DNA of 64,000 bases from Botryosphaeria dothidea (taxonomy: Eukaryota > Ascomycota > Dothideomycetes > Botryosphaeriales > Botryosphaeriaceae). Of this stretch, positions 44,728-55,800 are shown piece by piece (position 1 is the first letter of the stretch; every line of letters begins with the position of its first letter). The stretch covers positions 1,054,001 to 1,118,000 of the forward strand of contig WWBZ02000008.1 of NCBI GenBank assembly GCA_011503125.2, in the 5' to 3' direction. Both the position numbers and the translations under genes were made by a program. A model generated the notes under the pieces. That model did no database searches. It was not told the origin of the DNA and saw only the letters and a program-made list of their open reading frames with translations.

Positions 44728-45531
44728 TCAGCCTACAGGCTCTTCCACATCACGATGACCCTCGCGCGCGGATAAGGCAGCGAAATACATCTCATCGTAC
44801 TGACGCATGCCATCCAGGATAAGTCGAAACTCGCCCTCTTGAAACATCGGTACATAGGTGCCCCTTTCCTCCCCCTCAACATCCTGACGCTCCTTCCTGT
44901 CCTCGTGGCTTCGGAACTTCTGCAAGGCCTCCTTGCGCAATTCCGGCAGAAACTGGCCCTTGTCGGCGTTTTCGCGCTCCCCGATGACCGCGGCGTCTTC
45001 GGCGAGCTCTTCGAACCGTCCTAGCCGTTTTCCCGGCCACGTCCGCTTGATTAGGGTAGCCACTCTGGTGAAGAGGCAGGGTTGAATGGGACCGCCGTTC
45101 TCCAGCACGAACCCCAGGTGGGCAAAGACTGAGAAGACCATTTTGCTTGGCGCCATAGAGAGATCGGTCCAGGTCCACGTCTCCGATGCTGGTGTTGGCG
45201 ACGCCCTATCAATCATCGCTACCACCTCCACATCGATGGAGCACGTAGTCTCACCACCACCACTGCTGCTACTGTTGTCCTCTCTATAGTTATTATAGAC
45301 TGTCAACCAACCGTTCCAAGATATGTCTTCATAAATGACGTGGCAGGAGGTTGCAGGGAATGGTACATACTCTCTTGCGGGACGGCCAGGATCAGTGAGT
45401 TCGGGTTCATTACGCTGGAGAGAAGCCATCGGGGTCAATGAGTTTGCGTGTTCAAAATAGTCATTTTCTGGAAGAATTGATTTGGGTGTCCCTGAGATGG
45501 TTTGTCTGGCAAGATAACGTACTTCAACCAT
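44728..45531 (-). CDS. Hypothetical protein (267 aa), unrecognised family
   Basis: Single-exon frame with ATG at 45531; a second ATG follows after 34 codons. A TATATATA box sits about 110 bp upstream (around 45641-45650). The protein has a globular-looking centre (YEDISWNGWLTVYNNY, VEVVAMIDRAS, ETWTWTDLSMAPSKMVFSVF, GGPIQPCLFTRVATLI) and a charged helical C-terminal third (FRSHEDRKERQDVEGEERG ... EGEFRLILDGMRQYDEM). No domain is known to me. It sits between a Zn2Cys6 gene and another hypothetical, all on the minus strand. Confidence 0.65.
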   Translation of the reverse strand: MVEVRYLARQTISGTPKSILPENDYFEHANSLTPMASLQRNEPELTDPGRPAREYVPFPATSCHVIYEDISWNGWLTVYNNYREDNSSSSGGGETTCSIDVEVVAMIDRASPTPASETWTWTDLSMAPSKMVFSVFAHLGFVLENGGPIQPCLFTRVATLIKRTWPGKRLGRFEELAEDAAVIGERENADKGQFLPELRKEALQKFRSHEDRKERQDVEGEERGTYVPMFQEGEFRLILDGMRQYDEMYFAALSAREGHRDVEEPVG

Positions 45532-45860
45532 TCATCAGTCGATCTGTGTGCATGTGTGCGTGTGCCCCCAGCCGACCTTGTGAGCAGTAGACAGCCGGCA
45601 GTATGCAGCAGTGGCACAGCAAATCTGATCCTTTAAGTCTTCCTATATATACGGATGAGTGCAGCGTCCGAGCACCAGCGCGATGTTGCTGCCTGTGGTA
45701 TATGCATGAAAACCGTTTCGACCTATCACATATCAGCTCCACACCGCCATCTTAGGGTCCACACAGATCGCGCTCGCATGCAGAGACTTGGTTCTCAACT
45801 TTTCTAATCGAGGAGCGATGGTGCAAGAATCCATCGTATTTTCTCCCACTGAATGTGGTG

Positions 45861-46392
45861 CTACAGTCTCAATTCTTGGCTCAGCTCATCCAAGCGGCAC
45901 GTCGCAGTCGCTTCATCTATCTGAGAGCGGCTTGGCCGACGCGGGTCCAGAGTGGTCTTTGGCGCCTTGCTGGGTTTCTTCGCAGCAGACCTTTGCAGAG
46001 AAACTTTGCGCGTCTTGGAACAGGAAAAAGGCCCAATTAACCGCATACAGGATGAGAATGACACGCTCACTTGAATTTGACTCCAGGTGTGGTGATTTCA
46101 ACGACGGTTGCGAGAGGACAAGGACGACTCCGTCCTTTGGACGGGGCTGGGACGTACGGCTCGCGGCTTTGATGCCGGCCTCCATTCCCATGTAGCGATC
46201 GATTGCAGGCATGCAAGTCACAGAGATCGGTAATCTGACGAAGGGATCGTTTTCAATGCGTATTATACTGCCTTTGCACCTGTCCAAAAGCACAAGGTCT
46301 TTTGCACATCTTTGCACAAAGCACCTGACTGGGTTATCATGAATTTGAAGGGAGGGGGAAATGGCGGCCCACCAAGGATCCGCTACTGACAT
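45861..46392 (-). CDS. Hypothetical protein with basic C-terminus, one intron (154 aa)
   Basis: Model: complement(join(45861..46003, 46071..46392)). Exon 1 begins MSVADPWWAAISPSLQ and contains KDLVLLDRCKGSIIRIENDP. The 67-nt intron (GTGAGC donor, GGTTAATTG branch-like site, GCAAAG acceptor) leads in frame to a basic segment LQRSAAKKPSKAPKTTLDPR. The composition fits a small nucleic-acid-associated or disordered protein, but no domain is identified. An unspliced reading continues further in exon 1's frame, so the splice is a proposal. Confidence 0.4.
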
Positions 46393-46597
46393 TCTTCTCT
46401 AATATGCATTCGCTAAACTGTTCTTCCTTTTTGATAGTTTTCCCACGCACATCTCATTACATTACAACTTTCGTTCCAATCAGATCGAAAAACTGGAGAT
46501 CGAAAAAGCAGACACCCAACAAAAGCAGTCATCAAAAGTCAGCTTCACTAGCAGCGTTCTGAGCGGCATACCTTGTCGGTTGCGGAGCTTGTCCTCG

Positions 46598-47344
46598 CTA
46601 CTCCGCCCAAGGATGGCCCAGCAACCTCACCCGCGCCCGGATGTCGCGTACGTACGGGGCAACGAGGGCGTCCAGTCTATCCACTGCCCAATCTTTGTCG
46701 TGCTCAGGCAGTGCATCCACCACCTCCTTGAGGAGGCTGATGCGAGTCTCCAGCACCGTGTAGTATCCCAGTACGCCTTGGATCTGAGGCTGAGTTGTCA
46801 TCGTCGTCGTGGACATCCAAGCATCCGTGTCGTCTGGGAACATCATGTAGTCGATGGACAGGGCGTCTGCCGTGGTAACGTCGTGATCGATCTCAGGCAG
46901 CCCGGCCTGGCCCTGGAAATCAATCTGTAGGCCGGTGTCGGTAGTCCTCTGGGGAAGGTCATGGGTGCCGGCGTTGGTTTGCAGCGATGGCAGGTCTGCG
47001 CCGGCGCCGGTCGCAGGCTCGGTGTATGCATCTGTCGTGCCGGGAGTGGAGGAGTAGGTGTCTGTTTCCGAACCGACGACGGAGGTTGAGTCGCTATTGC
47101 CACGTGTGCTTCGTTCGCAGGACCAACCACTGCCATCGCACACCTTTTTACGTGTCCTGCACGACCTGTAAGTTGCCGGCCGTGACAGCCTTGCCAGCGT
47201 GCTTGGCTAAACACACCGCGAAACTTTCTCTTCGCACCCTTGGCAGACCGGCTGACGCTTATGACATATTTCATGACGGTCCCAACACACCGAGCAGCCT
47301 GTTCGGGATCGCTTTCGATTCTGACCCTGCGTCAGCGTTGCCAT
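46598..47344 (-). CDS. Zn2Cys6 transcription regulator-like protein, one intron (231 aa)
   Basis: Model: complement(join(46598..47165, 47217..47344)). Exon 1 gives MATLTQGQNRKRSRTGCSVC and continues WDRHEICHKRQPVCQGCEEK, i.e. C-x2-C-x6-C-x6-C-x2-C. A 51-nt intron (GTGTGT, CTTACAG) supplies the sixth cysteine from exon 2 (SC), giving a last spacing of 7 instead of the usual 6. The RSRTGC start is typical of this family. Exon 2 continues with CRTRKKVCDG, a Ser/Thr/Asp-rich acidic stretch (LPEIDHDVTTADALSIDYMM), and a helical C-terminus (YYTVLETRISLLKEVVDALP). It lies 2.9 kb from the other Zn2Cys6 gene on the same strand. Confidence 0.75.
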
Positions 47345-49126
47345 CACATCTCAACTTGCCTCCAGGCAGGGTCTTTCTGAAATGCCAGAGACTGCAGCGC
47401 GGCTTCTCGCGCTGTCTCCAAGTTCGACTCGAAGAACGTCGGCTCTGTCTGCTTCGTCAGCGCCCCTTGAGGCGGAGACAAGCGTTCGTGCACATATGGC
47501 TTGGGCTGCAAGAATGGAAGTTGACGAGGCTGGTGCATTGTGGCGCGCTATAGCGCATGGGCGCAATCGAACGCGTGCAGGAAGATCTGCTTCTGTGGAG
47601 GTGGCCCGAGGTTATGAGGAAAGACCAGGCCGCGTTTTGAATTTCTAAGCCGACAAGTCAGAGAGTGTGTTCTTTTTTGGTCGGTAATCATCACTGGGCC
47701 CGCAGAGGATGCTGCTCGTGCCCAAGGTATCTGCAAAATTTGTCTTTCAACGCATCGGAGCTCTGTCGGCTGCTGAGGGCTGATGAATTCAGAGTATTTG
47801 ACCCGGCACATCGGCCGGATCGACGCAGTAACCCTCTCTCCAATAACCGCCAGGTGATGCAAGTCCATGGGTCTTTGTCAAATCGAGCGTCCAGCGCATG
47901 CGCGGAGCTATTCTTTGTGCCTTGAGCGTTTTCTGACTTGTCATATCACCTAAGCCTGGCTAAGCCCCCCCCCCCTGTTGTTCAGGATTAACAAGAGTGA
48001 CCGGGGGGGCATGCAATGCAAGATGCAGGGAGAAAGTGGCACAGCAGACCCGCACAGATCCCGGAGACGATACCCGCCCGACTTCCCCGAGGTTTTCCAG
48101 CAATAGGGAAACGAATGAGGCTGTCGTGTGAGATACATACCTGCTCTTCGGGGACCAGCATCCCGATATGGCAGGACGTCTCCCTGATCGACGTGCATCG
48201 GAGCAAGCGGGAGTCTGATCACCTGATCTTTGTCGTGCGATCGAACTTGAAACACTGAGGAGATAGGCTGGAAGCAGAGTGACAGGGCCCTCAAGGACGA
48301 CGGTGCCACCCCAGCCCTCTTTTGTTGCCCAATCATCGCACTACGTAAGGATGGCGCCATCATCTCTTGTTTCCAGGATCTCGGTGAGATCTAACGGCCT
48401 TTGAGGTTCCTGCAACCGGCTCTCTGATGTGATCTAAACCTTGCTGCAGCTTCATCAAGTTATCCAGCAGTCGTTGTCCGTTCGTGTTTGTCCAGATCAT
48501 CTGCGAGATTTTGCAATAGGACAGCAAACCGATCTGCCGTCGACTCACCCGCATGCTGGCTTCGAATTGGCCCAAGGCAAATAGGCATGCTCAGGAGTGG
48601 TTTTTCCATTCCATTATTCGCTCCGCCGCATCCCAGCCATCAAAACTAGTCGCTCGCAGGGACGCTCGACGCCGTGTCTGTAATCCATAGATGCGTGTAA
48701 TCACGACGACCTGTCACATCATCGGCACACCGCCCCCAAGCAGCTCTCTTCCGTCGAAGGATTAATCTGCTGTGCCATCCTGCTCGGCCGTTCCCCGACC
48801 GCATCATCCCCGACGGTTCCACGACAACGTTCAACGAGGATACAGGGTAGCGCGGGCCAGCCAAACATCAAGCGGACCTGCAGATGCGGGCCTAGTGGAC
48901 AAGGGTGAGAGGCATGATTCACACACCTCCCTGCTCGCCTAGACGTGAACCGCCCCCCACGCTGGAGTGAATCCGCAGACGCAGGGTGTCCTCACCTAAC
49001 CCTCGCCCCCGTGAAGGTTCTCGTGTCGCCCTGGCTGACCTGTGGCAACCCCACCGGTAAGTGCGGATCGAGTCGTAATCTTTGGCAAAATGTCGTAAGT
49101 CTCTGTCCTTAGGCAGCCGGCGACAT
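47345..49126. other. No complete gene; one possible exon at 48360-48575 (minus)
   Basis: The minus frame at 48360-48575 reads LGQFEASMRVSRRQIGLLSY, then KISQMIWTNTNGQRLLDNLM; it is helical and protein-like but without start or linked exons. A C10 homopolymer lies near 47967-47976. No other coding structure is convincing. Confidence 0.4.
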
Positions 49127-50248
49127 TCACAATGCTTGATGTGGTGTTGTGCGATATGCGGTCCTCAACCGCTCCCGTATCTGCACCCGATTTTCAACTA
49201 AACGGATATAGGCAGCTACAGGAATATTCGGGAAGAAACTAATATGCGCGCCGACTTCATTTCCTTGGAGACTATCCCGACAAGCTTGTGGATATCCTCG
49301 GCGGCCACCGCCTGCTTGACGGACGAACAGTCGGCTAAATAAGCGCCACATGAGCCCATGGGCGAGCTTTTGCAATCTTGTGCCAATACCAGGAAGCGGA
49401 AATTCGAGAGAGGGATAGATGATTAGCCAAATGGATGACTGCTGAAAGACGTGTGTTAGGGTCCAGGAGACGGCGATTGTGACAGGGATGAAGTTCTCAA
49501 CAACGACTAGCATTCCATCCTGCTCTGACGTCTGGTCACAAAATTTGACTTCCTTATTCTTCAGACATGGCGATATCTACGGTGTCGCCATGGGAATACT
49601 CATAACAGTGCCGTTCAACTACATGTGGCAGCCGTAGACGCGGATTCGCTAAAGCTCTCACGCAAAAAGCCGAGACCGACGAGGAGATTCTCCCCCAGAT
49701 CTTGAGTTTTATATGCGTTTAGGGAGTGGAGGACGTGGAGGATTACGATCTACATCGGCTGAGGTGTTCTTGCAAAACCAAAATGATGCTAATAACGGTG
49801 CGAGACGATGAATTCGATTGAATGAATCAACATGTGCGTGGCCGGAGCTGGGCAGTGGCATTAGTCGCTTCGATTGCCTACGGGACAGCGATGGATAGTA
49901 GAAGACCTGCAGAAGGCTTCTAAGTCCAAAACAGTACTCTGAGATAAGCTTAGCATGGTATAAGAGCAAGGTGAGACCATGTTCAGATGGTAGAACCCCC
50001 AAATGAAAGATGCCCCTCACCGGCTTTTCGGGATCTTTGATGAAGATATCGAAGTTTTACATTGGCTTGGCCGGCTGAATGATGGACTTAGGCCATCCCA
50101 GAATCTTGGAGTATGCATTACCTCGAGACTTCTCATGCCATGTACCTTTTCCGATAGTTCGGCCTGCCTGTACTACGCTCCTATAAATTCCCGCTAGCAG
50201 CTCAAAGAGCGATATGAGGTGTAGACAGATATCTCGGAGGTTATGCAT
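49127..50248 (-). pseudogene. Pseudogene with six in-frame stops, unrecognised protein
   Basis: One minus-strand frame is protein-like over 1.1 kb: HNLRDICLHLISLFELLAGI, then PSEHGLTLLLYHAKLISEYC, then VTIAVSWTLTHVFQQSSIWL, then GAHISFFPNIPVAAYIRLVE. It is interrupted by TAA (50059-50057), TAA (49711-49709), TGA (49660-49658), TAG (49651-49649), TAG (49621-49619) and TAG (49579-49577). The TAA/TAG codons would each be Gln before a C-to-T change in CpA context; the TGA fits Arg CGA. Hydrophobic stretches suggest membrane association. Some of the stop-rich stretch near 49.58-49.71 kb could be an intron. Confidence 0.55.
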
Positions 50249-53154
50249 TCAAAAAAAGGGCAGCAGTTGAGCCGAGTACGCACTGGTTGAGTTGGTTGGG
50301 ACGCGTGGTGGCGAGGAAGGGAGAATGAACCCGATCTTGAGCAGGACAGAGACAGAATCAATTTTGTCGAGGGGCTAGGAATATGGGTTCCGGCGCCGAG
50401 AGTAGAACCTAAGTACCTAAATATATGGTGTAGTATCTATTGCTGGCGTTGGAGACTAAAGAGTTAATCCATGTACGTTGTCGGATAGTTCGATAAGTCC
50501 TTACCTCGCAGCAGCAGCAGCAGTGGTAATAGTAGTAGCAGCAGCTCTGTAAAAGAGGCATGCTTACGGTGCTACCACCGAGCTTACTCCTACATTTTAT
50601 AGGCGTATCAGATGTCTTCGCTCTACCCGAATCTTTAGGGAGGATCCCCAAAATCTGGACTTTCCATTGCATGGTGGGGCAAGTACAGTATAATCTGATT
50701 GGCGGGTGCGCAGGAGAATCATTCGGATGCCGAGCCATCAAGTCCCGGCGGTTGATAGGCGTGAGTGCCCAACCCTGCAGATCCATGTGTATTTCCCCTC
50801 CAAGGTACCATTTATATCGGCACAAAAAAGAGTTTGGCTGTGCCGCTCATTCTCCGATGTTCAATGTTGCTGCAGGAGGGCTCAGGGTCACTCCGCATCA
50901 GGGCACCTGCTTACATGCATGCGAGTGAAATAACTGCTGCAGCGGTGCAGGGGTTGCGTCAGCCATTCATATTGTCGCAGCCGTGGTGTAACAATAGGCG
51001 ATTCCGCCGTAGACGTTCGAAATTGACGGATTCATCGCGGTGCGCCCGAGGCCGGCGCATGCATAATTGGTGTCGCGGTCGCTTGCGGATGCACGGGTCT
51101 GCCCAGTCAGATTAACGGAGAAAGGGAAGGCTGCGGAATGAGACGTTCGAAGTTACGCGTATCCCTGCGACCGTGCTGTTGCGGTGCGGCTGTCTATATG
51201 TACTCCCAGCTACAATGAGGCTGATCTGCGTTCAGCACCCCTGCCGACAAGCCTGATATACTGCTTTGTTATACATCGGATTCCATCACGGCAGGCGCTG
51301 CCGCAAGTTGCAATGAATCTCTGAGAGTCCCCGCTATATTTCCGTACCTGTTGACCTCGTTGATTTTACTTTACTCTAAAGCCTAGTACTGAATTCACAA
51401 AGATCAATTGCCGGGGAATACTCATGCGGGACAGCTTGACAAACACTGCACATACCGCTTCGACCGGACGGATAGGTCTACTGAGAGAAGATGGCCCAAG
51501 CATCCGGTCATAAATTATATCGTTGGAATGGAGGCCTCAATCACTTCGATGACGGCTTTTTGACCTTGTGTGCCAGAAATTGTGCGGCACCTTTGCAGCC
51601 GGCGCTGGCCGGAGGATTCTTCGGGGCTACCTCACGAAGGACTCACGAGATACAAAAAAAGATACCGCTCTCCAGAATTTGTAGATTGAAATCAAATCTA
51701 TGAGTTCTTTTTTGAGTCTATCAAATAGCCTTGTATTTTCAATAGTGCCCGACATTGCCCCGGCCGCTCCGCCGGTCATCGCTCGGGAGAGAGCACTGGT
51801 GTTCGTCCTCCCTCGCCCCACTGACCGCATCGTGAAAGAGGCGTTGGAGATGGCTAGGAAGCTATGGTCCTAGCGGTCTGGAATGGTGGCGCCATGCTGG
51901 AGCTAATCGTGGTAGAGATCGTGTCCGAGCAGCTTCTGACTCAGCCGGGTGCGCATGCCGCGGGACGCACTAGAGACGACCGCGTTTGCTCAGTGTAGGA
52001 CTGAGGTAGGCTACCTGCCCGGCGAAACGGAGCTCTTGTCTACACGGTCCCAACCGATTTTGCCAACAACCATCCAACAACCCTTCTTACCGAGATAATC
52101 GCCGACAATGCCCTTCGCTGGGCCAATCGTTATGGGAATTGATGCCAATCCCGATAGTCTTACATCTACAGCACCGACCAGCTCATTGTTTTCTGCGGCA
52201 TGGGAGTTTGTTAAGCGGATTGTTGGTATTGTAGTTCTCGTCTGTGGCGCGCGGTTGACCAAAGAAATCCACCAGACTTGCGTCTCCCAGTCGGTTCTCA
52301 TGGCCATGACCACGCGCTTGACATTCGTTTCAGAGCTGATCCTCTTGCGCCAAGCTGACAATAAGACGTATGAGGTCCTGTTGCCTTCTATTCCTCCTCA
52401 ATATGCTCACAGGCAGCTGCAAGCGTCCGCGAAATTCCTCGTGATGTTGCACCCAAGAGCCTGCCGTCTCCGAGGATGGCATTGGCACTGCCTAGGAGGA
52501 GTCGAATGCCTTCACACAGGCCGAGGGGACGTCCAAAGAACGTAGCACGCAACGGTCGCAGAATGGCTGGTAAAAAGCGGCAAGGGCTGTTATCTAAGTG
52601 AGATTGACTGGTTGTGAAGTACCCTCCTCGGCCCATTGCGGCCAGGTCTACTTCTATAGTGACGCATGATGCAGTTCCACCACGCGAGGGTCTCGACGAT
52701 TGACCATGGACAGTGCATGCTGCATAGCCTCGTCTCCAAGTTTTGCTCCATCCTCCAGCCGTTACAGAGCTGCGGTCGGGGTCTTTGAGGAGACGCATCC
52801 TCTATCGTTGGAATGAGAGTCTGTGATGGTAACGACCGGGAGCAAACATTCCTCAAGCCATTCCCTCGCGTCAGTGTAGCTAATCATGGATTGTTCGAAG
52901 TATATTGAATCTAATTTTTGGTTATCAGTTGAATCTTCGTCGGAGAGATGCTCGCTCATCTGCGTGCGTCGCTGAGGCGTGGAACAGACCGAGATAAAAA
53001 GCTTTATTATTACCAGCGGGGACGTACCAAATATTGCGAATACAATTTTGGGCGGCCAGTCGGCTTGCTTCACTGTGGTAGAGTGTTGAAGCTGGTGCTA
53101 TGCCTCTGAAGCCCAGCACGGAAGTACTTTTGTAGGAGCGGCTGGGTTTTCCGC
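50249..53154. other. No intact gene; degenerate coding-like remnants
   Basis: Minus-strand segments at 50409-50825 (HMDLQGWALTPINRRDLMAR, MQWKVQILGILPKD) and 51627-52361 (NNELVGAVDVRLSGLASIPI; GTIENTRLFDRLKKELID) look protein-like but are separated by stops and lack starts. They may be further mutated genes. A (GCA)5 run is at 50508-50523. Confidence 0.4.
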
Positions 53155-53216
53155 CAGGGCTCGCAACAAGCGGCTTGCAAGCGCTTGCAAGCGGGGGTCG
53201 CTTGCTGCGAGCCCTG
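53155..53216. mobile_element. 62-bp hairpin with CAGGG...CCCTG ends (hAT-type MITE or solo terminal pair)
   Basis: The left arm CAGGGCTCGCAACAAGCG matches the right arm's reverse complement at 17 of 18 bases. The centre holds a perfect palindrome, CTTGCAAGCGCTTGCAAG (53174-53191). The 8-bp flanks TTTTCCGC and GTTTGCGC agree at six of eight positions, consistent with an aged hAT target duplication. It is too short to encode anything. Confidence 0.6.
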
Positions 53217-53340
53217 GTTTGCGCCTATTTTTTATGCCCTGGCGCAAGCGGAGGACACGCTCAGTCAGTTCATTACCACTGGAGTCAACATGATCACAGG
53301 AATAATCGAATCTAACGAAATCTTCACTTTTCTACCATAT

Positions 53341-53355
53341 ATGATGGGGAGATAA
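53341..53355 (+). repeat. 15-bp target site duplication of the LINE fragment (5' copy)
   Basis: ATGATGGGGAGATAA is repeated identically at 54030-54044. Confidence 0.95.
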
Positions 53356-54029
53356 GAATGCAGCTAAAGGAGGAGCTTTATAAGGAGTGGACAAAGAAGC
53401 TTAAAAATACCCCAGCCTCTACCTACAAGGACCTATACGGCTATCAAGTTAAACGGAAACTAAAACCCCCTCTAAAGGAGCGGGAATTAGCCTCCGCCTT
53501 TTACCAACTAAAGATAGGACACGGATACTTTAGATCCTATCTCTTTAGGTTTAAACATACCGGAACCGATAGGTGCCCTTGCACGAACACAGCAAAACAA
53601 ACACCTAGACATCTTTTACTAAAATGCCCAAAATACTCCTACGAAAGAAGGAGTATTAAGGATACACTTAGAAGAGAACATCTAGACCTAAAGGAGCTTC
53701 TTACCTCGACAAAAGGAATATCTAGTACGCTAGAGTTTCTAAAACAAACATAGATATCTACACGGAGGTGGTATCTAGAAACTAGCTCGGCGGAGCTCTA
53801 AATAAACGTATACCTACCGTACTTCCTTTTACTTTCCTTATATACTTCCTCTTTACTTCCTTTGGCTATAAGCCCATTTAGGCGATAGACGCTATACCGT
53901 TCACTGTACCTAAAAAGCCCACCTTTACCAAAAGAGGTATTACCCTTCCATAGCCACGAGTTCTAGAAACTCCGTCTTTGATAGTCTTAGGCTGAAAAAA
54001 GGACGTAAAACTAAATAATAAATAAATAA
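53356..54029 (+). mobile_element. 5'-truncated LINE fragment, little mutated
   Basis: A 674-bp insertion flanked by perfect 15-bp duplications and ending in AATA/TAAA repeats. It holds the last part of ORF2 and the 3' UTR. The same family, RIP-mutated, is nested in the large LINE at 29701-30490. Its coding part lacks stops, so it was inserted recently or escaped RIP because of its small size. Confidence 0.95.
53358..53753 (+). pseudogene. C-terminal fragment of LINE ORF2
   Basis: 131 codons from an internal Met: MQLKEELYKEWTKKLK, then FYQLKIGHGYFRSYLFRFKH, then a zinc-binding-like CPCTNTAKQTPRHLLLKCP, the post-RNase H C-terminal motif of fungal LINEs. It lacks the endonuclease, reverse transcriptase and RNase H domains because of 5' truncation, so it is not a functional gene. 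Confidence 0.88.
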
Positions 54030-54044
54030 ATGATGGGGAGATAA
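54030..54044 (+). repeat. 15-bp target site duplication of the LINE fragment (3' copy)
   Basis: ATGATGGGGAGATAA, identical to 53341-53355. It lies 19 bp beyond the stop codon of the hydrolase gene, within its presumed 3' UTR. Confidence 0.95.
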
Positions 54045-54063
54045 CAACGTGGCCTCCACTTCT

Positions 54064-55800
54064 TTACTTTTTGTGCCTTCTCCGCAAGATGTCGTCGTAC
54101 TTTAGTACAGCCCCAAGGACTGTCTGAGCCCCAACTCTGCAATTCTCTGGAGACGCGTATTCAAGTGGCGAATGGCTTATGCCGTCTTTACAGGGTGTGA
54201 AGACCATGGCGGTGGGCACTACCATGTTGGTATAGATTGAGTCATGACCTAAAGCATGTAAATATCGGAAAGCAGGGCCCTCGTGTCATTGAAAAAAAGG
54301 CCTTACCGGTATGAGAGATGAGCTTCTGGTAGCTGAATCCCATCTCTTTCGCCGCCTGTTCAACACATGCTACAGCCGCAGCATCGAACTCGGACGGGTC
54401 GTAGCTCCAAACGTTGCTGTACTCGGCAACTTCAAGCTTTTGCCTGGCCGCAACACTATGGACGAACTCTTCAATTTCAGCCGTCATGTCCTCTAGTACG
54501 GAGAGTGAGGGATGTTGCATGCTAAATGAGAAATCGGCCGAAGACGGGATATTGCAAAAGTTTTGCGGAGATGACTTGAACAGTGAGACTGTTGCCATGC
54601 CACCGTTGGATGCGTGACCAATTCTTTCAACCTCGAGGACTATCTTTGCGGCTCCAACAAGGGCGTCTTGACGAATCTGGCCATCATTGAGTCAAGGTCT
54701 TGAGTGGAGAGCTTCCATAATTCAACTCACATCCATAGGTGTCGTATCGGTCTGCAGGAGGTCAGTATGGAACATGGAGAAAGGCACGACAACCTACATG
54801 TCTCGTCACTCCCCGCAGCGAAACGTCGTACCACCGCATGCCCTGCGCGCCATCAACGACACCAACATCTTTTCCAGCTTTTTCCAGGCGCGAGCCTTGC
54901 TCTATATGCTGTCCCATGTCAGCAAACAACGTGAGTCGAAACGGGTTACCTACAATTTCGAAATGAGCACTGAGCGGATTGGTCTTGTACGACGCCTCTG
55001 TGGATCCCATGTATCCAATCCTCTTCAGCTCGTCCCCAATGGTCGTGGTTCTGTCAGTCGTATCAGTGCACCTGTGGGCATAGTCAATGTCCAATTTGTG
55101 TGCCCAGACGGCTGAAGACATGCATCCTGCAAGTCAGTCAGCACCTTGATTTCCCTCGCGGACTGCTCAATCAGCCTGTCCATTGCAAAAAGCCTTCTGA
55201 CATACCGGGCGGAAACCTGGCACCCTCTTCGTTGGTCCAATTGATGACTGCAATCGGGGCGTACGTTTTCTGGCCGCTCTCCTTCAATACCTTGACCACC
55301 TCCAGTCCCGTGAACACCTGACGCAGTGCGTTCGTTTTAACAGATCACGTCCGGTTATCAACAGCGGAAGAAACGTACACCTAAAGGTCCGTCGAATTTG
55401 CCCCCGCTCTGGACACTGTCGAGATGTGATCCGACGCCGATAGGCGGAATGGCGTTGTTTTCGCCTTCGAACGTAGCCCACTGACAGCCCATAGCGTCTA
55501 CGTCGTACTTACATCCGAGGGCTTTGGCTTCATTTGCGAACCAGTCTCTGGCAATTTTATCATTGTTGTCGCAGGAGAGCCGCCTGAGACCGCCGTCTTT
55601 GGCGCCCGCCATCTCGCATGTTGAGTTGACCGTGTCCCTATGTTTGGATAAGGCACTGGTACACATTTTGAACACACGACATACCACAAACGCTCCTGCG
55701 AAACCCTCAGTCCACGAAAGCATCTTATTGGGTGGGTGCTCAGACTCAGCGTCATAGGTGCTCTCCGAAGAGTGGCCATTGCACCGAATCGGAGAAACAT
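54064..55800 (-). CDS. M20-family N-carbamoyl-L-amino acid / beta-ureidopropionate hydrolase, eight exons (448 aa)
   Basis: Model: complement(join(54064..54248, 54307..54676, 54731..54751, 54798..54908, 54954..55126, 55206..55317, 55379..55637, 55685..55800)). All seven introns (45-79 nt) have GT/AG ends and keep one frame. Metal-site motifs are intact: GVGSHLDSV (His110), GGKFDGPLG (Asp121), TNEEG (Glu155/156), HIEQG (His221) and GHDS near the C-terminus, with RHTDTTPM in the substrate/lid region. Family members hydrolyse N-carbamoyl amino acids or beta-ureidopropionate to the amino acid, CO2 and ammonia using two zinc ions. They include the yeast pyrimidine-degradation enzyme beta-alanine synthase; the substrate here cannot be fixed from sequence. 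The N-terminus (MFLRFGAMATLRRAPMTLSL, then Arg-rich) resembles a mitochondrial presequence. A second in-frame ATG is at 55779. Confidence 0.92.
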
